A stretch of 61,842 bases of DNA, taken from Streptomyces lonarensis. GTDB lineage: Bacteria > Actinomycetota > Actinomycetes > Streptomycetales > Streptomycetaceae. Below the pieces are notes generated by a model. The model was not told where the DNA came from and ran no database searches. It was given only the letters and a program-made list of their open reading frames with translations. The stretch covers positions 16,735-78,576 of the forward strand of contig NZ_JAAVJD010000003.1 of NCBI RefSeq assembly GCF_012033735.1. Reading direction: 5' to 3'. Below are positions 25,291 through 33,942 of the stretch, in pieces; within the stretch, counting starts at the first letter, position 1, and every line of letters starts with the position of its first letter. Made by a program: the position numbers and the translations under genes.

Positions 25291-25929
25291 TCAGAGGGCC
25301 GCGACGAACTCCCGGGCCCGTGCCGTGATGCTCTCCCAGTCACCCGCGGCGACCGCGGCCGGCGGCACGACGTCGGAGCCCGCGCAGACGGAGAGCGCGC
25401 CCGCCCGCAGGAACTCCGCCGCGTTGCCGGCGTTGACCCCGCCGGACGCGACCAGGGGGACCCCGGGGTACGGCCCCGCGAGGTCCCGGAAGTGGCGGGG
25501 GCCGAAGGCGTGGGCGGGGAAGATCTTCACCGCGGTGGCGCCGAGGTCCAGTGCCCGGCCGACCTCGGTGGGGGTGAGGGCGCCCATGACAACGGGCAGG
25601 GAGCGGTCGTGGGCGACCTCGGCAACCTCGGGGCGCAGACCGGGGGTGACCAGGTAGCGGGCTCCGGCGTCGGCTGCCGCCGCGGCCTGCTCGGCGGTGG
25701 TGACGGTGCCGGCACCGACCAGCACGCCGTCGCCGTGGTCGGTGGCCCGGCGCAGCAGGTCGTCCAGCCCGGGGGTGGTGAAGGTGAGTTCCACCCATCG
25801 GATGCCGCCCGCGCGCAGTGCTTCGCACAGCGCCACGGGGTCGGGGACGACGGGGGCGCGGACGACGGCGATCACGCGGTCGGCGGCGAGAGCGTCGAGG
25901 GTGGTCGCGGGGTCGGTGGCGTGGCTCAC
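25291..25929 (-). CDS. eda: 2-dehydro-3-deoxy-phosphogluconate (KDPG) aldolase
   Basis: A 212-residue class I aldolase that splits KDPG into pyruvate and glyceraldehyde-3-phosphate. The Schiff-base Lys is Lys135 in ATAVKIFPAH, the general base region is WVELTFTTPG, and phosphate binding is expected from GAGTVTT and ASGGVNAGNAAEFLRAGA. The GTG start overlaps the stop of the KDG kinase gene (GTGA), so both enzymes are made together for degradation of gluconate- or galacturonate-type sugar acids. No link to the secondary-metabolite genes is seen. Confidence 0.92.
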   Translation of the reverse strand: MSHATDPATTLDALAADRVIAVVRAPVVPDPVALCEALRAGGIRWVELTFTTPGLDDLLRRATDHGDGVLVGAGTVTTAEQAAAAADAGARYLVTPGLRPEVAEVAHDRSLPVVMGALTPTEVGRALDLGATAVKIFPAHAFGPRHFRDLAGPYPGVPLVASGGVNAGNAAEFLRAGALSVCAGSDVVPPAAVAAGDWESITARAREFVAAL

Positions 25930-26915
25930 GGGGCGGTGCTCCAGGACGAGTCGGGTGCGAGGTGCGGGTCGAGTCGGTGGCGGGGCGGCATGCGGGGGAC
26001 GTCGTCGGTGGTGGTCAGGGCGGCGCGCGCGGCGAGGTGGCCCAGCCGCAGTCGGGCGGACTCCGGTCGGTTCTCGAGCAGGCCCGCGAGGTACCCCGCG
26101 GCGAAGGCGTCGCCGGCGCCGACGGGTTCGACGACGTCGACCCGCGGTGCGGGGACGAACACGGTTCCCGCCTCGGGGGTGTACGAGGTGGCGCCGATGT
26201 CGGCGTCCTTGACCACCACGCGCGGCGCCGCTCCCAGGAGCGCGCGGATGTCGTCCGGCTGCTCGGTGCCCCAGAGCGCGGCCGCCTCGTCGCGGCCGAC
26301 GAGGACGAGGTCCGCGGCGCGTGCGAGTTCCAGCAGCAGGTCGGCGGCCGGCTCGGGGGCGTCCCGCCAGAGCGCTGCGCGGTGGTTGACGTCGAAGGAG
26401 AGCAGCGGGCCGGGGACGGCCCGCTCGACCAGCAGCGAGCGGAGGAGGCGGCGGCAGCTGCCGGAGAGCGCGGCGGTGATGCCGGTGACGTGGACGACGC
26501 GGGCGGCCCGGAGGAGGTCGGGGGCCGGGGGCTCGGGACCCAGGGCGGAGGCGGCCGAACCGGCGCGGTAGTAGTGGGGCCGGGTGGCGCCGCCGACCGG
26601 TTCCTTGACGTACAGGCCGGTCGGTCGGGCCGGGTCGGTCTCCACCGCGTCCGTGGCGACGCCGAGGGCGGTGAGGTCGGCGAGGACACGCCGGCCGAAG
26701 GGGTCGTCACCGACGCGGCCGAGCCAGGCGGAGCGGTGGCCGAGTCCGGCGAGGGAGGCCGCCACGTTGGATTCAGCGCCGCCCGTGCGGAGGTTCAGCG
26801 TGCTGCTGGCGTGCAGCGGCTCGGGGCCGGGCGGGGTGAGGACGGCCATGGTCTCCCCCAGGCAGACCACGGCGGGCGGGGGCGGCGCTGCTGCCGCGGG
26901 GCTGGCGGGGTGCAC
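25926..26915 (-). CDS. kdgK: 2-keto-3-deoxygluconate kinase (PfkB family)
   Basis: A 329-residue ribokinase/PfkB-family sugar kinase. The N-terminal strand VVCLGETMAVLTPPGPEPL, the substrate motif TGGAESNVAASLAGLG and the catalytic GAGDAFAAGYL near the C-terminus are clear. Pairing with a KDPG aldolase identifies the substrate as 2-keto-3-deoxygluconate. GTG start at 26915; the upstream 220 bases carry no gene. A third pathway gene such as a regulator or dehydratase is not present beside it. Confidence 0.88.
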   Translation of the reverse strand: MHPASPAAAAPPPPAVVCLGETMAVLTPPGPEPLHASSTLNLRTGGAESNVAASLAGLGHRSAWLGRVGDDPFGRRVLADLTALGVATDAVETDPARPTGLYVKEPVGGATRPHYYRAGSAASALGPEPPAPDLLRAARVVHVTGITAALSGSCRRLLRSLLVERAVPGPLLSFDVNHRAALWRDAPEPAADLLLELARAADLVLVGRDEAAALWGTEQPDDIRALLGAAPRVVVKDADIGATSYTPEAGTVFVPAPRVDVVEPVGAGDAFAAGYLAGLLENRPESARLRLGHLAARAALTTTDDVPRMPPRHRLDPHLAPDSSWSTAP

Positions 26916-27135
26916 ACGGGCTCCAGGGGCGGGTGGGCGGTCCCCGGTGGGGGCTCTCGGCCTCCCGCCTGCCGCGGGAGCGGGCGGTGTCGGCCACCGG
27001 GTCCGGCGCGGTGGAGCGCCGGGCGTCGTTCGGATCGACGGGGAGAACCTACCCGCGCTGCCCTCCCGGCCGCCAGGAGCATCCGCGGCCGTGGGGATCG
27101 ACGGGCCGTCCCGGGGTGCCGCGGCCGGCAGCCGG

Positions 27136-28095
27136 TCAGCCGTCCTCCCGGCGGTGGCGCGCGCGGTACCAGGCGACGGTGGCGGCGAGCCCTTCGTCGA
27201 ATGCGTGGTGCGGACGGTAGCCGAGTTCGGTGGCGGCCTTGGTGGTGTCGACGCTGTAGCGCAGGTCGTGGCCCTTGCGGTCGGAAACGTGATCGACGCG
27301 GTCCCAACCGGCGTCGCACTCGGCGAGGATTCTCGCGGTCAGCTCGGTGTTGGTCAGTTCGGTGCCGCCCCCGATGTTGTAGGTCTCGCCCGGACGTCCG
27401 CGCCGCAGGACCAGGAGCAGCGCGCGGCAGTGGTCCTCGACGTGCAGCCAGTCGCGGCTGTTGCGTCCGTCGCCGTACAGCGGCACTCGGCCGCCGCTCA
27501 GCAGCAGGGTGGTGAAGCGGGGGACGACCTTCTCCGGGTGCTGGTGCGTCCCGTAGTTGTTGGAGCAGCGGGTGACGCGTACGTCGAGCCCGTGGGTGCG
27601 GTGGTGGGCGAGCGCGAGGAGGTCCGAGCCGGCCTTGGAGGCGCTGTACGGGGAGCTGGGGTCGAGCGGCGCCGTCTCGGAGGCGGACCCGTGCGGGATC
27701 GAGCCGTAGACCTCGTCGGTGGAGACGTGGACGAAGGTACCGGTGCCGTGGCGGACCGCGGCTTCGAGGAGGGTGTGGGTGCCCAGGACGTTGGTGGAGA
27801 CGAAGTCGGTGCCGCCGGCGATGGAGCGGTCGACGTGGGTCTCGGCGGCGAGGTGGAGGACGGCGTGGTGTCCGGGGAGCAGCCGGTCGACGGTGGCCGC
27901 GTCGCGGATGTCGCCGTGCACGAAGGTGAGGCGGGGGTCGTGCGCCACGGTGGCGAGGTTGGCGCGGTCGCCCGCGTAGGTGAGGGCGTCGAGGACGGTG
28001 ACGCCGGTCAGGTCGGTCGGTCCGTCGGCGCCGAGGAGAGTACGGACGAGGTGGGAGCCGATGAAGCCGGCACCGCCGGTCACGAGGATGCGCAT
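27136..28095 (-). CDS. rmlB: dTDP-glucose 4,6-dehydratase
   Basis: A 319-residue short-chain dehydrogenase-type enzyme making dTDP-4-keto-6-deoxyglucose, the branch point of deoxysugar synthesis. It has the NAD motif GGAGFIG (7-13), the catalytic Thr126-Asp127-Glu128 (STDEVYG), Tyr150 and Lys154 (SPYSASKAG), and the nucleotide-sugar segment NNYGTHQHPEKVVPRF. The ATG at 28095 lies 29 bases after rmlA. It is the last gene of the sugar operon of the polyketide cluster and appears intact, unlike the two upstream genes. Confidence 0.94.
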   Translation of the reverse strand: MRILVTGGAGFIGSHLVRTLLGADGPTDLTGVTVLDALTYAGDRANLATVAHDPRLTFVHGDIRDAATVDRLLPGHHAVLHLAAETHVDRSIAGGTDFVSTNVLGTHTLLEAAVRHGTGTFVHVSTDEVYGSIPHGSASETAPLDPSSPYSASKAGSDLLALAHHRTHGLDVRVTRCSNNYGTHQHPEKVVPRFTTLLLSGGRVPLYGDGRNSRDWLHVEDHCRALLLVLRRGRPGETYNIGGGTELTNTELTARILAECDAGWDRVDHVSDRKGHDLRYSVDTTKAATELGYRPHHAFDEGLAATVAWYRARHRREDG

Positions 28096-28124
28096 GCGGT
28101 TCTCCGGGTCTCCGGGGCGGGCGG

Positions 28125-29192
28125 TCAGGAGGTGATCTGCACCCGGCTGTGGTCGCCGACGACCAGGCAGTGGGCGCGGGGCGCCTGGGGGGCGCCGGTG
28201 ATGTGGGCGTCGCGTCCGATGAGGGAGCCCGCGATCCGTCCGGCGTGTTCGATGCGGGCGCGGCCGAGGACGATGGAGAACTCGACCTCGCTGCCGTCGA
28301 TGACGCAGCCCTGGCCGACGGAAGTGGAGGGGCCGACGTAGGAGTCGGTGACGACGCTGCCGCCACCGATGACGGCGGGTCCGACGATGCGGGAGCGGAC
28401 GACGGTGGCGCCCTCCTCGACCCGGACCGGGCCGACGAGCTGGCTGGCGGTGTCGACGCTGCCGAGTTGCGCGGGACGCAGCCCCTCCAGGGCGGAGCGG
28501 TTGGCCTCCAGCATGTCGGCTGCGCTGCCGGTGTCCTTCCAGTAGCCGGTGATCACCGTGGCGCTGACGACGCGCTCGTGCTCCACGAGCCACTGGATGG
28601 CGTCGGTGATCTCCAGTTCACCGCGGGCGGAGGGCCTGATGGCCTGCACCGCGTCGTGGACGGCCGGGGTGAACAGGTAGATGCCGACCAGGGCGAGGTC
28701 GCTGCGGGGGGCGCGGGGCTTCTCCTCCAGCCGCTCGATGTGTCCGTCGGGGTCGAGCTCCGCCACCCCGAAGGAGCTGGGGTCCGCGACCTTGGTGAGC
28801 AGGACCCGGGCGTCGGGTCGTTCGGCGCGGAAGTCGGCGACGAGTTCGGTGATGCCGCCGATGACGAAGTTGTCGCCGAGGTACATGACGAAGTCGTCGT
28901 CCGCGAGCCACTCCCGGGCGACGAGCACCGCGTGGGCGAGCCCGAGGGGCGCGCCCTGCGGGATGTAGGTGACGCGGGCGCCGAAGCGGGACCCGTCGCC
29001 GACCGCCGCCTCGACCTCGGCGGCGGAGTCCCCGGTGACGATGCCGATCTCGCTGACGCCCGCCTCGACCAGCGCCTCGATGCCGTAGAACAGCACCGGT
29101 TTGTTGGCGATGGGGACCAACTGCTTGGCGGAGGTGTGGGTCAGGGGACGCAGCCTGCTGCCGGTCCCTCCCGCCAGAACGAGTGCCTTCAC
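28125..29192 (-). CDS. rmlA: Glucose-1-phosphate thymidylyltransferase (long form)
   Basis: A 355-residue nucleotidyltransferase forming dTDP-glucose. The signature VKALVLAGGTGSRLRPLTHTSAKQL is at the N-terminus, and YLGDNF and EKPRAPRSDLALVGIYLF follow. The C-terminal 100 residues form a left-handed beta-helix (VIGGGSVVTDSYVGPSTSVG), as in StrD-type long enzymes of antibiotic clusters. GTG start at 29192, four bases after the 2,3-dehydratase stop. Intact; it feeds the dTDP-glucose 4,6-dehydratase gene downstream. Confidence 0.92.
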   Translation of the reverse strand: MKALVLAGGTGSRLRPLTHTSAKQLVPIANKPVLFYGIEALVEAGVSEIGIVTGDSAAEVEAAVGDGSRFGARVTYIPQGAPLGLAHAVLVAREWLADDDFVMYLGDNFVIGGITELVADFRAERPDARVLLTKVADPSSFGVAELDPDGHIERLEEKPRAPRSDLALVGIYLFTPAVHDAVQAIRPSARGELEITDAIQWLVEHERVVSATVITGYWKDTGSAADMLEANRSALEGLRPAQLGSVDTASQLVGPVRVEEGATVVRSRIVGPAVIGGGSVVTDSYVGPSTSVGQGCVIDGSEVEFSIVLGRARIEHAGRIAGSLIGRDAHITGAPQAPRAHCLVVGDHSRVQITS

Positions 29193-29196
29193 CGTG

Positions 29197-30543
29197 TCAC
29201 TTCCCCTGGGCGTAACGGAGACAGGCCAGCAGGGTACGGGCCTGGACGTTGAGGTACCCGCTGTGCCGGGTGAGGTCGGCGAGCCGGCCGACGGTGAGCC
29301 ACCGGAAGCCCGGGGGCCCCGGTCGGGGGCGTCGGCCGCGGTCGCCTCGACGATCATGCACCGGCTCTCGGCGCGGAGGAACCGCCCGCCTCCTCGGAGT
29401 GGACGGCGCTGTACCGGATTCGTCCGGGGTCCGCCGCGAGCACGGTGTCGAGGAACAGGGGCCGGGCGTGGGGCAGTCCGGCGTAGTTCTGCGGGGTGCA
29501 CTGCACGGTGGGCGCGATCTCCACCGAGTGGGTGAGCCCGCCCTCGGCACGGGCCTGCGCCAGGACGTGCGGGACGCCGCCGATCCGCCGGAGCAGGAAC
29601 GCCGCGACGCCCTGCGCCACCGGTTCGAGGAGCGGCTGGGACCAGGTGCCGACTTCCCGGTTGCCGGCCCGTACCGAGACGCCCACGACTTGGAAGTACC
29701 GTCCCTCGTCGTGCTCGACGACGGTGGCGGTGCGGGTCCATCCCCGGACCTCGTCGAGTCCGACGGGTTCGGCGCTCAGCCCGCGGTCGGTGCGCCGGCA
29801 GCTGAGCCAGGAGCGCACGTCGGTGTCGGAGTGCAGCGCCCGCTCCCCCGTGTCGTCCGCGGGCAGGCAGGCGAGCACGGTCCGGGCGTCCATGGTGACC
29901 ACGTTGTCGTGGCGCAGCAGTTCACCCAGCTGCCCCAGGGTCAGCCAGCGGAAGTCCTCGTGGTCGGGGACGGCGTCGCGGGTCTCGACGACCATGTTGC
30001 GGTTGTGCTTGTTCAGGAACCAGCTGCCGTGCTCGGACTGCAGGACGTCGGCGAGGACACGGCCGGGCACGGGCCGCGTGAAGTACTCCAGATGGCGGAC
30101 GGGCGCCCCGCGGTGGGCTCCGGTGTAGTTGCTGTGGGTGGCCTGGACGGTCGGCGAGAGCTGCACCAGCCCGGGGTTGCCGGGCTCCATCTTGGCCTGC
30201 ATCAGCACGTGCGGGACGCCGTCGAACTCCTTGAGGAGCAGGCCGAGGATGCCGGTCTCGTTCTGCCGGATGACGGGCTGGCTCCAGTGGGGGAAGGCGC
30301 CGCCTCCTCCGGTGACGCGCAGCCCCTGCACGGCGAAGAACCGTCCGGTGCGGTGGGCGAGGTCGCCGGTCACGGGGTGGAATCCCCAGCCGTCCAGCGC
30401 GGCGAACGGGACGCGCTCCACCCGGTGTCGTGCGCGCCGCGTCGCTCGGCCAGCCAGGCGTGCGCATCGTCTGCGGCCGGATGGGCGGTCTGCGACCGTG
30501 CGATGCGCCGCGCGGTGGAGCGGTCCACCCGCTCGGTCAGCAT
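29197..30543 (-). pseudogene. NDP-hexose 2,3-dehydratase, broken by three frameshifts
   Basis: Homologous to the about 450-residue dehydratases that start 2-deoxysugar synthesis, with two similar halves. The N-terminus (MLTERVDRSTARRIARSQ to WLAERRGAHD) is in one frame. RVERVPFAALDGWGFHPVTG to YSAVHSEE is in a second. RFLRAESRCMIVEATAADAP is in a third, and the end (GFRWLTVGRLADLTRHSGYL to YAQGK) is in a fourth segment. Breaks lie near 30423-30430, 29383-29392 and 29309-29320, and each is repaired by one extra base in a C or G run. The start overlaps the glycosyltransferase stop (TGATG). If the changes are real the enzyme is dead; if they are sequence errors it is a normal gene. Confidence 0.82.
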
Positions 30544-31747
30544 CACGCCGGTCCCACCACGGCGATCTGCTCCAGTAGGGACGAGAGCGGCGGGCGCCGG
30601 CATGGCCTCGATGCCGTCCCGCAGCGTGCCGGCGGCCTCGCGGTAGGAGGCGTCGGAGAGGAGGGTGGTGATCGCCTTCCGCAGGACCTGGGGGTCGTTC
30701 TGCTCCGGTGGCGGCTCGACGGTGATGCCGGCGCCGGTGGGGGGCAGCATGTCGCCGTAGGCGAAGGCGTCGTTCATCTGGGGCAGGACCAACTGGGGGA
30801 CCCCGTGGCAGGCGGCGGTGGTGGTGCCGGTGCCGGAGCCGCCGTGGTGCACCACCGCCGCGCAGCCGCCGACGATCAGCTGGAGCGGGACGGGGTCGAT
30901 CAGGTGGACGTTCTCCGGTACGGGGCCGAGTTCCTCGCGGAACCGCTCCGGGACGGTGGCCACCGCTTCGGTGCCGGCCATGTCCTCGAACGCCGTGAGG
31001 ATGCCGCGCAGCAGCGGGACGCCGTTGAGCGCGAGGGTGTGGGTGCCGAGCGAGACGAGGACGCGCCGGTCGGTCTCCGCGTCCGGGCCGCCGCGCGCCG
31101 CGGTGCGCGCGAGTTCGGCCGGCAGTCCGTCCGGCAGCGGCCCGGGCCCGTTGTAGGGCACGTAGCGGACCGGGATGCCGGGGTCGCCTCGGGGACCTGG
31201 AGGCCGGGCGGGCTGGGGTCGATCACGGCGGCACCGTCGGGGAGGTCGGTGAGACCGAGGGGTTCGTACAGTGGTCGGAGCGCCTCGCGGGCGCCGGGGG
31301 CGAACCGGTGCGAGAGCGGATCGATGCCGTAGCGGTGGCGGACCACGGGGACGCCGAGGGCCGCCCCCACGGCGAGCGCGTTGTACTCCAGCGCGTCGCA
31401 GACGATCAGGTCGGGGCGGTGGTCGCGGACCAGCCGCAGGTAGCGTGGGAGGACGTCCTCACTGTGCCGCTGCCAGGGGGGTGGGAACCCGTCGATGGCG
31501 TCGACGGTCCAGCGGCCCATCCACTCGGCCGGGCGCAGCCCCGGGCGGAGGAACTCCTCCAGAGCGTCCTCGATCCCGGCGTGCTCGCCGACGCTCACCG
31601 CGTTGAGCCCGGCCCGCTCGACGGTGTCCAGCAGGTTGGGTTGCACGGCGACCAGCGGGTCGTGGCCGGCCGCGCGCAGCGCCCAGGCGAGCGGCACCAT
31701 CGGCAGGAGGTGGGTGCTGGAGGGGTGGCGATCATCAGGACGCGCAT
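30543..31747 (-). pseudogene. Macrolide-type glycosyltransferase, broken by frameshifts
   Basis: A GT-B glycosyltransferase of the antibiotic (EryCIII/DesVII-like) class in pieces. MRVLMIATPP begins at 31747 after a GAGG site. The frame changes near 31719-31725 into THLLPMVPLAWALRAAGHDP, then again near 31178-31183 into RYVPYNGPGPLPDG. The nucleotide-sugar motif HHGGSGTGTTTAACHGVPQLVLPQ is intact. A further two-base loss near 30571 is needed to restore a normal end (VPLLEQIAVVGPA) stopping at 30543. The first two breaks are repaired by one base each in C/G runs. It would attach the deoxysugar to the polyketide. Damage next to a damaged dehydratase suggests loss of glycosylation. Confidence 0.82.
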
Positions 31748-32881
31748 GGGGGCGCCTCGGTGGCAGCGCGGCGGGTCGGACCGGACGGGTCGGGCGCGCG
31801 AGGTGTGGTGGGCGTCGGGTGGCGGCGGGGTGGACCGCCGCGGGCCGGGGCGGTGGTGGGACGCTCTCGGTGGCGGTGCACGGGGACGCCGAGGGGCGGA
31901 CACGTCGGGGCCCGGCGGGCCGTGCCGTGCTCTCCGTGGGCCACGTGCTGGTGTCCTTTCGGCGGGCGCGCCCGGGGCGGACGGCCGGTCGGTGGGGACG
32001 GCCGGCCTGCGGTGGTGCGTGGCGCCGGGCCGGTCACGGCGGGTACTGTCCGGCCCGTCGACGGGGCGCGGGAGCGGGTCCCCCCGGCGTGGCACCCGGG
32101 TCCCGCGCAGGGGCGGGGAGCGACCGGTGGCCGGTCCACCGAGCCGTTCAATTGCACGGTGAACCGCACTGGGGAATCCACTAGAGTGCTGCCGCCCCGC
32201 CGGGCAGCCCGGTCGGATCGCGACGGAACAGCAGGTCGGAGGCGGTGCGCGCGGACGGCGCCACCGACGGCGGCCGGGCGGCTGAGGGTCGGGGCCGGCG
32301 GTGGCGTGCCGCCTCGTTCCGGGCGGACGGCACAGCGGACCGCGGCGCGAAAACGGGCGCCATTGCCACACATTCGGGCAGCCGATGCCCGGTTCGTCCT
32401 GCCCGGAGCAGTACCGCCGGAGCCCGGTCGACGGCCGGTGGCATGCCCCCGTGACGCCTGCGGGACTTCTGGCCGCCGCCACCGGAAAGCGACCAACTCA
32501 CTCGAATCGGCCGTGTTCCGGTACGGATTTGCGGTTAACCGGAGCGGGCGGGGAAAAGCACGGCGGGTCGGCTTGCCATTGGCCACCGGGCCCCACACGC
32601 GAACACCCCGGCGACCCGCACAAGAGCAGTCAGGGCGGCCGCGGGCTCGGACAGCGGACGGGCACCGCGGGATCATCGGCGGCGGTCCCCAGCGGCGGGC
32701 ATATATTCGTTCCGGCTATTCGCTCCTTCTCGGAAACGACGATGCCCCCGCACACACTCGTGTCGCCGCGCAGACCTCGGGGCGAGGCGGGCGACGGCGA
32801 CACGGGCGTGGGGGGGGACGGGCGACGGACGCTGCTACGGGCGAGCGGGAGGAACGGGTGGCCGGACGGGCGGAACGGGGA
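31748..32881. other. 1.1-kb gene-free stretch in the polyketide cluster
   Basis: No convincing gene on either strand. Open frames have poor codon quality. The stretch from about 32450 to 32760 is less GC-rich than the rest. It should contain the promoter of the glycosyltransferase/sugar operon and the 3' region of the PAS-LuxR gene. I see no strong hairpin. Confidence 0.45.
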
Positions 32882-33547
32882 TCACTTGATGAAGTCGTCC
32901 ACGACCCGGGGCGGCCAGGCTCCGACGTTCAGGACGCCCATGGAGTAGGCCCGGGAGACGAGGGCGGCGCGGTTGGGGACGCGCAGCTTCCGCAGCAGGC
33001 CGGTCACGTGGTACTCGACCCCTTGGCGGCTGAGGTAGAGGCGCGAGGCGAGCGGGATGGTGGACAGCCCGGAGGCGATGCCTTCCAGAATCCGCGCGTC
33101 GATCTCACTGAGCAGCTTCTTCTGACTGGTCAGCACGTTGGCGTTCTCGGTCGCCTCGTCGCCGGCCGAGTGCATCGAGACCACGATGGCGTCCGAGTCG
33201 GGGGTCCCTCCGCTCACGACGGAGGCGGTGAGGGTCCCCGTGAAGGGGGCGTCGTCGGCACCGACGGCCACCACGTGCGAGACGAACCGCTGCCGCTTGC
33301 CCTCGACGAGGCGGGAGAAGTGGCGGACCAGGGGCTGCCGGATGCTGGGGTGGACGAGGTCGGGGAAGCTCCTGCCGCAGACGTCCCCGCCGGCGGGGTC
33401 GGCGAAGCGACGGCAGAACTCCTGGCTTGCCTGGCGGACGGTCAGCTGCGGGTCGAGCGAGGCCATGAGCCCGGCGCGCGCGTCGGCGGGGACGGCCCGC
33501 GCCCGCGGCGCACGGGTGGGGGTTTCGGCGAGAGGAGCCACTGTCAC
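32882..33547 (-). CDS. PAS-LuxR pathway regulator
   Basis: A 221-residue transcription factor of the PAS-LuxR class (PimM-like) found in many polyketide clusters, usually as an activator of PKS and other biosynthetic genes. The N-terminal PAS-fold domain spans about residues 25-130 (FCRRFADPAGGDVCGRSFPDLVHPSI). The LuxR helix-turn-helix is about 140-205 (EIDARILEGIASGLSTIPLASRLYLSRQGVEYHVTGLLRKL). The typical last Tyr/Ser-rich segment ends in VDDFIK. GTG start at 33547; a sigma-70-like promoter lies about 110 bases upstream. It probably activates this cluster. Confidence 0.9.
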   Translation of the reverse strand: MTVAPLAETPTRAPRARAVPADARAGLMASLDPQLTVRQASQEFCRRFADPAGGDVCGRSFPDLVHPSIRQPLVRHFSRLVEGKRQRFVSHVVAVGADDAPFTGTLTASVVSGGTPDSDAIVVSMHSAGDEATENANVLTSQKKLLSEIDARILEGIASGLSTIPLASRLYLSRQGVEYHVTGLLRKLRVPNRAALVSRAYSMGVLNVGAWPPRVVDDFIK

Positions 33548-33656
33548 GGTTCCACCATCCTTTCAGTGGGTGAAAACGGTGGTGCGCGAAGCCCAGAGAA
33601 AATGAAGAGAAATTGAATGAATCGAAAAGAAGCAAGAGTGAATTTCTCTGATAATG

Positions 33657-33685
33657 AGGCTAGTAAGAACGAGGTACACGGTCAA
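33657..33685 (-). promoter_or_regulatory. Sigma-70-like promoter for the PAS-LuxR gene
   Basis: On the minus strand TTGACC (33685-33680), an exact 17-base spacer, then TAGCCT (33662-33657). This matches the HrdB-type consensus well. It sits at the edge of an AT-rich leader and points to the PAS-LuxR start at 33547. Confidence 0.6.
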
Positions 33686-33730
33686 CGGAGCAGAACTCCG
33701 GGACCGCTAACCCCGTGGTCGCCGTACCTC

Positions 33731-33752
33731 GGGGTTCGGTGGGCCGAACCCC
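33731..33752. repeat. Inverted repeat GGGGTTCGG-N4-CCGAACCCC
   Basis: A nine-base perfect inverted repeat with a TGGG spacer, downstream of the LAL operon and just upstream of the PAS-LuxR promoter. It may be an operator or a terminator for the LAL genes. A second copy of the core, GTTCGG-N4-CCGAAC, is at 33885-33900, and a third related one (GGTTCG-N2-CGAACC) at 45072-45085. Confidence 0.6.
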
Positions 33753-33884
33753 GCACTTCGGTAGGGCAAACCCGGCACTACGGGCAACCCGGCGCTGTGG
33801 AACCGCGTTCGGACAGAAGATGTTTGAGGTTCGCGTGAGCCGTACCGCGGTGCCCGTACGGGCGTCGCGGCGCCCCTGGGCACG

Positions 33885-33900
33885 GTTCGGCCCCCCGAAC
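33885..33900. repeat. Inverted repeat GTTCGG-N4-CCGAAC
   Basis: Six-base perfect arms with a CCCC spacer, 43 bases beyond the stop of the third LAL gene. It shares its core with the repeat at 33731-33752. Operator or hairpin; the sequence alone does not decide. Confidence 0.5.
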
Positions 33901-33942
33901 GACACCCGCGGGGGGGGCCGGGAAGAGCGGCGGGAGCGGCGC

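Larger units (their letters stand above)
33548..33942. other. Regulatory gap between PAS-LuxR and LAL genes
   Basis: About 395 gene-free bases. The part nearest the PAS-LuxR gene (33590-33670) is unusually AT-rich for this DNA and serves as its leader. The part nearest the LAL gene holds two inverted repeats with the same core (listed separately) and a tandem near-repeat of about 17 bases at 33773-33804 (GGGCAAACCCGGCAC then GGGCAACCCGGC). Confidence 0.6.

Noticed and set aside
25291..26915. KDPG aldolase and KDG kinase as part of the INLP or PKS cluster
   Set aside because: They form a self-contained sugar-acid operon with no shared promoter or logical role in either pathway.
29197..31747. 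Programmed frameshifting in the glycosyltransferase/dehydratase genes
   Set aside because: Six unrelated sites without slippery heptamers, and no family precedent; decay or sequence error is simpler.
32244..32948. Plus-strand open frames in the gap before the PAS-LuxR gene
   Set aside because: No ribosome-binding site, poor codon bias and no motif; treated as non-coding.
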